5,439 nt of DNA from an uncultured bacterium (lineage in GTDB: Bacteria > Bacteroidota > Bacteroidia > Chitinophagales > CAIOSU01), in NCBI GenBank assembly GCA_903861055.1, contig CAIOSU010000111.1:1-5439 (forward strand), in the 5' to 3' direction. Below are positions 1-5,439 of this stretch, in pieces. Position 1 is the first letter of the stretch; each line of letters opens with the position of its first letter. The notes under the pieces are model-generated. The model worked only from the letters and a program-made list of their open reading frames with translations. It did no database searches and was not told where the DNA came from. Position numbers and translations under genes: made by a program.

Positions 1-489
1 AATAGCAGCGAAGCATTGCAAAAGTTGATGCAACTGAGCAATTTTCAAATACATAGTATTGAACAGCCCATACAACCTGGCCAGTGGAATGTAATGGCTG
101 AATTGTGTCGCAGTTCTCCTATACCCATTGCTTTAGACGAAGAGTTGATAGGAGTTTATGGTGCGACACAAGCACAGCTGCTAGATACCATAAAACCACA
201 ATATTTGATACTAAAACCAAGTTTACTAGGTGGCATCGAAGTATGCGAACAATGGATAAAACTAGCCGACGAACGCAACATAGGTTGGTGGGTAACCTCT
301 ATGCTAGAGTCGAACTTAGGGCTCAATACCATTTCACAATGGACTTATACCCTTAACAACCCAATGCCTCAAGGCCTAGGTACTGGGCAACTTTACAAAA
401 ACAACCTGCCGAGCCCACTGTACCTTAACGGCGAATACATAAAGTACAACCCTGCCGAAGATTGGGATTTAGATGTAATTTTGGGGTAA
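1..489 (+). CDS. menC: o-succinylbenzoate synthase, C-terminal part (5' end cut by window edge)
   Basis: Enolase-superfamily enzyme of menaquinone synthesis. It dehydrates 2-succinyl-6-hydroxy-2,4-cyclohexadiene-1-carboxylate (SHCHC) to o-succinylbenzoate in the cytoplasm. The reading frame is open from base 1 with no plausible start, so only the last 162 residues are present, about half of a family member. Visible barrel motifs are SIEQPI (the Glu at 61-63 is the expected second metal ligand), ALDEE (the Asp at 136-138 is the expected third metal ligand) and LKPSLLGG (the Lys at 214-216 is the expected catalytic base). The ends SMLESNLGLN and PQGLGTGQLY are typical of MenC. The first catalytic Lys and the first metal ligand must lie upstream of the window. 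Dipeptide epimerases and muconate cycloisomerases share the fold, but the KPSLLGG motif and menE directly downstream favour MenC. Residue roles are assigned by pattern against the E. coli enzyme, not by alignment. Confidence 0.92.
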   Translation, partial: NSSEALQKLMQLSNFQIHSIEQPIQPGQWNVMAELCRSSPIPIALDEELIGVYGATQAQLLDTIKPQYLILKPSLLGGIEVCEQWIKLADERNIGWWVTSMLESNLGLNTISQWTYTLNNPMPQGLGTGQLYKNNLPSPLYLNGEYIKYNPAEDWDLDVILG

Positions 490-502
490 CGCTGCTGATA
501 TT

Positions 503-1597
503 ATGCCATTTCAACTCAACGGACAAAGCTTTACCAAACTAGCACTGAAGCGATATGCTGAGCAGCAATTAACCGCGGAGCTGCAAGGTTGGGAGCGAGA
601 CTTATTTCAATTCATTAAGGATTGGCTTAGCGAAGATAAGTATATTATCGTCCATACATCAGGCTCTACGGGCAACCCCAAGGCAATAAAACTCAATAAA
701 ACGCAGGTTCGAAATAGCGCTTTAATGACCGCCAATTATCTAGGTTTGGGCGAAAATAGCAACGCTTTGCTGAGCTTATCAGCCAATTATATAGCTGGTA
801 AAATGATGATAGTTAGGGCCATTGAAAACGAATGGCACCTGTGGGCCTGTGAGCCAAGCAATATGCCTATGAAGGATAGTGCCGAGGAACTAACCATAGA
901 TTTAGTAGCTTGGGTCCCTAGTCAGCTTCAAGCAATGTTAAACCTTAACGACCCTGAACTTGATACGCGCATACAGCGAATTGGCACCATCATTTTAGGT
1001 GGAAGCCCTGTTTTGCCTTTGCTAGCAGAGAGACTCAGAACGTTTCCTAACCGGGTGTTCGAAACCTTCGGCATGACCGAGACCATTAGCCACATAGCCA
1101 TGCGCAGGTTGAGCGGCCTCGATACCCAAGATACTTTTGAGACTACTGACCCCGATATTATACTCGGGCAAGATGATAGGGATTGCTTGGTTATTGTTGC
1201 CCCTGCCCTAGCCCACCAACCTGTGGTAACCAATGACATTGTTGAGGTAAAAGACGACAGGCATTTTAGGTGGCTCGGCAGGGTTGACAATGTAGTGAAC
1301 TCGGGAGGTATCAAGCTTTTCCCTGAAGAGCTGGAGCGGAAAATACAGCCTTTAATTGCACAGCGTTTCTTTTTAGCCGGAGTGGCAGATTTGCAGTTAG
1401 GACAAAAACTCATATTGGTATTGGAAGGCCCTCCACTAAACCCCAAAGAGGTTGAGCACCATAAAGAGTCCCTGCGCACGGCACTTACCCGCTACGAAAT
1501 GCCCCGGGAAATTTTTGCTGTGAGCCAGTTTGAAGAAACAGCAACGCATAAGGTTAACAGAAAAGCGACGCTTACGAAACTAGGTTTAACATCTTAA
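503..1597 (+). CDS. menE: o-succinylbenzoate-CoA ligase (short Bacteroidota form)
   Basis: Acyl-adenylate-forming enzyme that activates o-succinylbenzoate with ATP and joins it to CoA, the step after MenC in menaquinone synthesis. It has 364 residues. The ANL-superfamily motifs appear in order: phosphate loop TSGSTGNPK (52-60), FGMTET (189-194), TND with Asp245 (the usual TGD Asp that binds ribose), WLGRVDNVVNSGGIK (257-271), and the C-terminal lysine in THKVNRKAT (Lys350). It is much shorter than E. coli MenE (about 450 residues) because the N-terminal part before the phosphate loop is only about 50 residues. This short form is what I expect in Bacteroidota. The Gly that commonly precedes the last Lys in ANL enzymes is His here. 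The ATG at 503 lies 13 bases after the menC stop, which suggests cotranscription. No Shine-Dalgarno site is seen, as is usual in this phylum. Another small-acid CoA ligase is possible from the fold alone, but the menC neighbour argues against it. Confidence 0.93.
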   Translation: MPFQLNGQSFTKLALKRYAEQQLTAELQGWERDLFQFIKDWLSEDKYIIVHTSGSTGNPKAIKLNKTQVRNSALMTANYLGLGENSNALLSLSANYIAGKMMIVRAIENEWHLWACEPSNMPMKDSAEELTIDLVAWVPSQLQAMLNLNDPELDTRIQRIGTIILGGSPVLPLLAERLRTFPNRVFETFGMTETISHIAMRRLSGLDTQDTFETTDPDIILGQDDRDCLVIVAPALAHQPVVTNDIVEVKDDRHFRWLGRVDNVVNSGGIKLFPEELERKIQPLIAQRFFLAGVADLQLGQKLILVLEGPPLNPKEVEHHKESLRTALTRYEMPREIFAVSQFEETATHKVNRKATLTKLGLTS

Positions 1598-1608
1598 TAC
1601 CATTTTCA

Positions 1609-1625
1609 TCTCGCCTTAGGCGAGA
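1609..1625 (+). terminator. hairpin just after menE, possible terminator
   Basis: A perfect 7-bp inverted repeat, TCTCGCC and GGCGAGA, around a TTA loop, starting 11 bases after the menE stop. Position and GC-rich stem suggest the end of the men transcript. No T-run follows on either strand (the + side continues CAAATTGG), so it is not a textbook intrinsic terminator. It could instead protect the 3' end of the mRNA. Confidence 0.45.
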
Positions 1626-1629
1626 CAAA

Positions 1630-1662
1630 TTGGCACATTTTCAAATTAGCCCCCTATCTTTA
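1630..1662 (+). promoter_or_regulatory. candidate Bacteroidota promoter for ftcD
   Basis: TATCTTTA at 1655-1662 matches the Bacteroidota -7 consensus TAnnTTTG except for the last base. A TTGG at 1630-1633 lies 21 bases upstream, where the TTTG-like -33 element is expected. Transcription would start near 1669, giving a leader of about 16 bases before the ATG at 1685. The -33 match is weak, so this rests mainly on the -7 element and on the position between a hairpin and a gene of another pathway. Confidence 0.33.
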
Positions 1663-1684
1663 CCCTACAACAAAAAGAACCCCT

Positions 1685-3370
1685 ATGACCCGCCGACTGG
1701 TTGAATGCGTACCCAATTTTAGCGAAGGCAAGAACATGGCCATTATCAAACAGATAACCGATGCCATTGAAAGTGTTGAAGGTGTAAAGCTATTGGACGT
1801 AGACCCAGGGAAAGATACCAACCGCACGGTGGTAACGTTTGTAGGTGAGCCTGAACCAGTGGCCGAAGCAGCATTCAGGGCAATTAAAAAAGCCAGCGAG
1901 GTGATAGATATGAGTAAGCATAAAGGCGAGCACCCTCGTTTTGGTGCAACCGACGTGTGCCCCATTATCCCCATTAGTGGCGTAACCATGGATGAGTGCG
2001 TGGAAGTGGCCCGCAAAATTGGCGAACGCGTAGGCAATGAACTGAGCATACCCGTATACCTATATGAGTATGCCGCCACCGAACCCAAGCGCAAAAACCT
2101 AGCCAGCGTGCGGGCCGGCGAATATGAGGGCATACCCGAAAAAATTGCGAAACCTGAATGGAAACCCGACTTTGGCCCTGCCAAATTCAATGCCAAGAGC
2201 GGTAATGTGGCCATCAGTGCCCGCGATTTTTTAGTGGCATACAACGTAAACCTAAATACCACCAGCGAGCGTAGGGCCAACAGCATTGCTTTTGATGTGC
2301 GCGAAGCTGGCCGCATTAAGCGCGAAGGCAACCCGATAACCGGCCCTGTGGCAAAAGACGAGCATGGCAACGCCGTGCGCATACCCGGTACCTTAAAAGC
2401 GGTAAAAGCTATTGGGTGGTATATTGAGGAGTATGGTGTGGCGCAAATAAGCATGAACCTAACCAACGTAACCATTACCCCCGTGCACATTGCTTTTGAT
2501 GAGGTGGTAAAAAGCGCCAACAGCCGTGGCATTAGGGTTACAGGTTCGGAGTTGGTGGGCTTAATACCGCTAAAAAGCTTATTGGATGCCGGCAAATACT
2601 TTTTAGAGAAACAGCAACGCTCAACTGGCGTAGCGGAAAGCGAACTGGTAAAAATCGCTGTAAAGTCGTTAGGGCTGGATGATTTGAAACCCTTTGACCC
2701 CAAGAAACGGGTAATTGAATACCTGCTAAACGACCCCGCAGATAGCCGATTGGTAAGCATGGACCTAAAAGCCTTTGCCGATGAAACCGCCAGCGAATCG
2801 GCGGCACCGGGCGGTGGCTCTATTGCTGCCTATGCGGGTGCTTTGGGCATATCATTGGCAACCATGGTGGCCAACCTAAGCAGCCACAAACGTGGTTGGG
2901 ACGACCGCTGGCAAGAGTTCAGCACTTGGGCCGAAAGAGGACAAGCCATTAAAGACCAATTGATAAAACTGGTTGACGAAGATACCCGTGCCTTTAATGC
3001 CATTATGGCGGCATTTGCACTACCCAAAGGCAACGATGCCGAAAAGGCCGCCCGCAAACTTGCAGTGCAAGCGGCAACCAAGTATGCCATCGAGGTACCG
3101 TTTAAGGTAATGGAACTGAGCCTAGAGAGCATGACTACCATTAAAGCTATGGCTGAAATAGGCAACCCCAATAGCGTAACCGATGCGGGCGTGGGAGCCT
3201 TGTGCGCGCGCACCGCGGTGCTAGGCGCGTTCCTAAACGTGAAGGTAAATGCGGGAGGATTAGACGACAAAACCTTTGCCAACAACATGGTGCAACGTGG
3301 CGAAACCCTGGTAGCCGAAGCCAATAAACTGGAACAAGAGATTTGGGCAGTGGTAAACGGGAAGATATAA
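1685..3370 (+). CDS. ftcD: bifunctional glutamate formiminotransferase / formimidoyl-THF cyclodeaminase
   Basis: Cytoplasmic enzyme of the last step of one histidine-degradation route. The N-terminal part moves the formimino group from N-formimino-L-glutamate to tetrahydrofolate, and the C-terminal part cyclises the product to 5,10-methenyl-THF and ammonia. It has 561 residues, close to the roughly 540 of mammalian FTCD. The transferase opens with LVECVPNFSEG (5-15) and continues with DPGKDTNRTVVTFVG (40-54) and HKGEHPRFGATDVCP (79-93). His83 fits the catalytic His82 of the pig enzyme by pattern. FGPAKFN (163-169) and ARDFLVAYNVNL (179-190) follow. The cyclodeaminase begins near residue 350, with APGGGS (374-379) and GNPNSVTDAGVGA (493-505). 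Both halves look intact. The ATG at 1685 is chosen because MTRRLVECVPNFSEG is the usual start of the family. No hut gene is visible in the window, and the menE and exported-protein neighbours have no evident link to its job. Confidence 0.96.
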   Translation: MTRRLVECVPNFSEGKNMAIIKQITDAIESVEGVKLLDVDPGKDTNRTVVTFVGEPEPVAEAAFRAIKKASEVIDMSKHKGEHPRFGATDVCPIIPISGVTMDECVEVARKIGERVGNELSIPVYLYEYAATEPKRKNLASVRAGEYEGIPEKIAKPEWKPDFGPAKFNAKSGNVAISARDFLVAYNVNLNTTSERRANSIAFDVREAGRIKREGNPITGPVAKDEHGNAVRIPGTLKAVKAIGWYIEEYGVAQISMNLTNVTITPVHIAFDEVVKSANSRGIRVTGSELVGLIPLKSLLDAGKYFLEKQQRSTGVAESELVKIAVKSLGLDDLKPFDPKKRVIEYLLNDPADSRLVSMDLKAFADETASESAAPGGGSIAAYAGALGISLATMVANLSSHKRGWDDRWQEFSTWAERGQAIKDQLIKLVDEDTRAFNAIMAAFALPKGNDAEKAARKLAVQAATKYAIEVPFKVMELSLESMTTIKAMAEIGNPNSVTDAGVGALCARTAVLGAFLNVKVNAGGLDDKTFANNMVQRGETLVAEANKLEQEIWAVVNGKI

Positions 3371-3407
3371 CCTCACACGCCTATCCGCTAAATCAACACA
3401 CTTATTA

Positions 3408-3475
3408 GTTTTGGTATAATTTAATGCAACCTTAGTTGCATTATTGGTATCTCGTATGTACAAATGTACCAAAAC
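3408..3475. repeat. 9-bp inverted repeat bracketing the leader of the exported-protein gene
   Basis: GTTTTGGTA at 3408-3416 is the exact reverse complement of TACCAAAAC at 3467-3475, which ends 7 bases before the ATG at 3483. The inner hairpin at 3422-3443 lies wholly inside it. A second copy of TTGGTAT at 3444-3450 repeats 3411-3417, so TACCAA (3467-3472) can pair with either copy. As RNA this would allow two exclusive folds close to the start codon. As DNA it could be a regulator binding site. Pairing is read directly from the sequence; any function is inference, and the AT-rich arms could be chance. Confidence 0.4.
3422..3443. repeat. 9-bp hairpin TAATGCAAC / GTTGCATTA between ftcD and the exported-protein gene
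   Basis: Perfect 9-bp arms (3422-3430 and 3435-3443) around the four-base loop CTTA. It starts 51 bases after the ftcD stop and ends 39 bases before the next ATG. There is no T-run after it, so it is a poor intrinsic terminator. It may be an operator, a leader hairpin or an inefficient 3' end for ftcD. This gap (3371-3482) holds no other gene that I can support. Confidence 0.5.
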
Positions 3476-3482
3476 CACAACT

Positions 3483-5381
3483 ATGAAAAAAGGAATTTTA
3501 CTACTGCTATTTGCGGTTTCGTCATTGACTATTTTTGCACAGTGCCTACCTAGCCCAACTGGCCTACCTCCAGGTTTTAATCCTGCCGATGATAATATCC
3601 CTTGTTTGGTGCAAAACCAGGCTTATAGTCAAGCATTTACCTTTCAAAATTGGGATTCCATAACAGTTTCTGGAATTAGGGTAAAGGTAAACTATCTTAT
3701 CTTTGATTCAATTATGAATTTGCCGTGCGGTATTTCATGGAGCTCCAATATCATTACTAACAGATTAGATAATCAGGAATCTGGTTGTATATTTTTCAGT
3801 GGCACCACTACCGACCCAGTAGGCGAATATAAGCTTAGGATTAAGGTGAAAATGCAAATTTCTTTGCTCCCTAATGAAGTTCCACTTGATATGGAATCAT
3901 TAGGCTATAAAGTTTATTTAAGGGTAAAAGCCAATTCAAGTTCAATTTGCCCTGCGGTTGATACAACAGCCTCGGCTACTTTGCAAACCTCTACTTGTGA
4001 CTTTGGTTATATAAATGGCTATTTTAATACCGTTAGGGGAAAGGTATATGTTGACACTGATGGTAATGGTAGCTTTAATGGCAACGATTATGGACTAGCA
4101 GGCTATCGTGTGAATTCTAGTGGGGCCAATAACTATGCTTTTACAAATCAAAGTGGTAATTACTTAATTTATTTGCCAACTGGCAGCTATAATATAGGCT
4201 CTGCTGCGAACAGCAATTATGCTTTGAGCAGCGGGCAAAGCCAATACCCATTCACCTTTACAGCGGGTGGACTTGATTACCCTGGTAATGATTTCGGATT
4301 AACGGTGGCTAACCATGTAACGGATTTAGCTGTTACGGTTAACAATTCGTTTTTTCGCTTAGGTTTTGCGGCCCAATACATTGTATCAGTTACCAATTTA
4401 GGCACTGTTCAGTCTAGTTCAACGGTAAACCTCAATTTCGATACGCTATTTACTGTCAATGGCAGCACACCCAATGCTTTAAGTCAAACGGTAGGGAAAG
4501 TTAGTTGGGCGGTAACCAATATAATACCAGGACAAACCCAAAACTTTACCCTTAACATTACCACTCCAGTCATAACCTCGTTGCTAGGTACTTTTGTTAA
4601 TGCAACCGGTTATTTAGATTCAGTGGCTGGCGATTTAGACTTAGCTAACGATACTTTTGTAAACATTGCCGAGTTTAGAGGCGCATACGACCCGAACGAC
4701 AAAATGGCTTACCCTGATGTACTATCAGAGGAGTTTGTAGATGGCAATAATTACATTACCTACCGCATCCGTTTTCAGAACACGGGCAACGACACTGCCT
4801 TTAACGTCACCGTGAGAGATACCATCAATTCGCCGCACTTAAATGTAAATAGCTTGCAAATGCTATCAGCCAGCCATGAGTACAATTTCCGTATTGAGGA
4901 TGGCAATATTGCCATTTGGGACTTCCCGAACATTTTGTTGCCCGATAGCAACGTAAACGAGCCCGGCAGCCATGGGTATATTTTCTTTCGCATTAAAATA
5001 AACAATGCCAATATGGTCGATGGAACCGAAATACTAAACCAGGTAGGCATTTACTTCGATTTCAACCCTGTGGTAATGACCGAACCTTCGGTAGCTCGTG
5101 TCGACTTTGGAAGTGGCATATTTAACGCGGTTTTCACCAACAGCCAAATTAAGCTATACCCCAACCCTGCTGCTAATATGCTAACCATTGGGAATAGCAA
5201 TTGGAAAAATGAAAGCACCTTGCAACTGGTTGATGTTACTGGCAAACTAATGCTCAGCCAACCAATTGCTGGGAAGACCACGCAATTAGACATAAACAAC
5301 CTACCCAACGGCATATACCTATACCGGGTACTAGGTGCCAATGGCATTGAGGGGATTGGCAAAGTAGTGATTGCGAGATAA
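3483..5381 (+). CDS. secreted multidomain protein with T9SS type A sorting domain
   Basis: Exported protein of 632 residues, probably secreted or anchored on the cell surface by the type IX system; its ligand or activity is unknown. Residues 1-19 are a signal peptide (KK, a leucine-rich core, then IFA), with Gln20 as the likely first mature residue. Cys21 is not in a lipobox because Q, not G/A/S, precedes it. Residues 20-175 hold all six cysteines (21, 41, 82, 102, 156, 172) and an Ig-like pattern (LPCGISW, then GTTTDPVGEYKL). Residues 182-273 resemble an SdrD B-like/prealbumin-like domain, with DTDGNG (191-196) as a possible calcium loop and an NDFGL end. Residues 277-400 look like a DUF11/CARDB-type beta domain. 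Residues 401-541 look like DUF7619, from YDPNDK through FQNTGNDTAFNV to IYFDFNPVV. Residues 556-632 are the sorting domain (IKLYPNP ... LPNGIYLYRV ... GKVVIAR). No catalytic motif is seen, so adhesion or a structural role is the default guess. The ATG at 3483 is preferred over in-frame TTG 3444 and ATG 3456 because it places the signal peptide at the N-terminus. Confidence 0.9.
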   Translation: MKKGILLLLFAVSSLTIFAQCLPSPTGLPPGFNPADDNIPCLVQNQAYSQAFTFQNWDSITVSGIRVKVNYLIFDSIMNLPCGISWSSNIITNRLDNQESGCIFFSGTTTDPVGEYKLRIKVKMQISLLPNEVPLDMESLGYKVYLRVKANSSSICPAVDTTASATLQTSTCDFGYINGYFNTVRGKVYVDTDGNGSFNGNDYGLAGYRVNSSGANNYAFTNQSGNYLIYLPTGSYNIGSAANSNYALSSGQSQYPFTFTAGGLDYPGNDFGLTVANHVTDLAVTVNNSFFRLGFAAQYIVSVTNLGTVQSSSTVNLNFDTLFTVNGSTPNALSQTVGKVSWAVTNIIPGQTQNFTLNITTPVITSLLGTFVNATGYLDSVAGDLDLANDTFVNIAEFRGAYDPNDKMAYPDVLSEEFVDGNNYITYRIRFQNTGNDTAFNVTVRDTINSPHLNVNSLQMLSASHEYNFRIEDGNIAIWDFPNILLPDSNVNEPGSHGYIFFRIKINNANMVDGTEILNQVGIYFDFNPVVMTEPSVARVDFGSGIFNAVFTNSQIKLYPNPAANMLTIGNSNWKNESTLQLVDVTGKLMLSQPIAGKTTQLDINNLPNGIYLYRVLGANGIEGIGKVVIAR

Positions 5382-5406
5382 AAGCTTCTCAAAATAGTAG
5401 TTAACA

Positions 5407-5436
5407 AACAAGGGGGCCAATATTGGCCCCCTTGTT
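5407..5436. terminator. perfect 30-base palindrome, probable (perhaps bidirectional) terminator
   Basis: Fifteen bases, AACAAGGGGGCCAAT, are followed at once by their exact reverse complement, 26 bases after the stop of the exported-protein gene. As RNA this would be a very stable GC-rich hairpin, with a small loop opening in the AATATT centre. A-rich sequence precedes it (AACAAACAA) and T-rich sequence follows (TTGTTGGT), the pattern of a Bacteroidota intrinsic terminator that could serve both strands. The window stops three bases later, so any longer T-run or a convergent gene cannot be seen. Confidence 0.8.
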
Positions 5437-5439
5437 GGT

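Noticed and set aside
1..489. Alternative reading of the first gene as a dipeptide epimerase or muconate cycloisomerase
   Set aside because: KPSLLGG, SMLESNLGLN and PQGLGTGQLY, with menE 13 bases downstream, fit MenC better.
928..1479. Minus-strand open frame of 183 codons across menE
   Set aside because: Low-complexity Ser-rich translation with no recognisable motif, fully inside menE.
1660..2760. Minus-strand open frame of 366 codons across ftcD
   Set aside because: It lies opposite a clear ftcD frame, its translation is rich in Ser, Leu and Thr with no family pattern, and it appears because GC-rich codons on the + strand avoid stops on the other strand.
2830..3324. Minus-strand open frame of 164 codons across the cyclodeaminase domain
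   Set aside because: Shadow of conserved ftcD coding sequence; no motif.
3410..3438. Promoter made of TTTG (3410-3413), 19 bases, then TAGTTG (3433-3438)
   Set aside because: The spacing fits the Bacteroidota consensus, but the -7 element lacks the TTTG core and lies inside the 3422-3443 hairpin, so I did not call it.
3457..3469. Short direct repeat TGTAC at 3457-3461 and 3465-3469
   Set aside because: Five bases is too short to separate from chance, and the second copy overlaps the inverted-repeat arm already listed.
3444..3482. Upstream starts (TTG 3444 or ATG 3456) for the exported protein
   Set aside because: They would add polar residues (including MYKCTKTTT from ATG 3456) in front of an excellent signal peptide and would run through the inverted-repeat leader; ATG 3483 is the better start.
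5051..5407. Minus-strand open frame of 118 codons across the T9SS sorting domain
   Set aside because: The + strand carries a well-conserved sorting domain; the reverse frame shows no family features.

Overview
The window looks like an ordinary chromosomal segment from a member of the Bacteroidota. The evidence is a secreted protein with a type IX secretion (T9SS) C-terminal sorting domain, a signal peptide ending in 'FA' followed by Gln, a short MenE variant next to MenC, A-rich gene starts without Shine-Dalgarno sites, and TAA at all four stops. Genus or order cannot be fixed from these data.

Layout, all genes on the + strand: (1) the 3' half of menC (o-succinylbenzoate synthase), cut by the left edge; (2) 13 bases later, menE (o-succinylbenzoate-CoA ligase), probably in the same operon; (3) an 87-base gap with a 7-bp hairpin just after menE and a weak Bacteroidota-type promoter candidate before the next gene; (4) a full-length bifunctional ftcD (glutamate formiminotransferase fused to formimidoyl-THF cyclodeaminase); (5) a 112-base gap holding two nested inverted repeats; (6) a 632-residue secreted multidomain protein ending in a T9SS sorting domain; (7) a perfect 30-base palindrome at the right edge, most likely a terminator.

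MenC and MenE catalyse consecutive steps of menaquinone synthesis: dehydration of SHCHC to o-succinylbenzoate, then its CoA thioesterification. FtcD works in the unrelated path of histidine catabolism and one-carbon metabolism. The exported protein is unrelated to either. The window therefore joins at least three separate transcription contexts and is not one system.

I found no mobile element, CRISPR array, RNA gene or defence system, and no convincing new system. The items most worth a second look are the mutually exclusive inverted repeats in front of the exported-protein gene and the structure of that protein: six cysteines confined to its N-terminal 172 residues, followed by an SdrD B-like segment, a DUF11/CARDB-like segment, a DUF7619-like segment and the sorting domain. 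There is also a change in base composition along the same gene.
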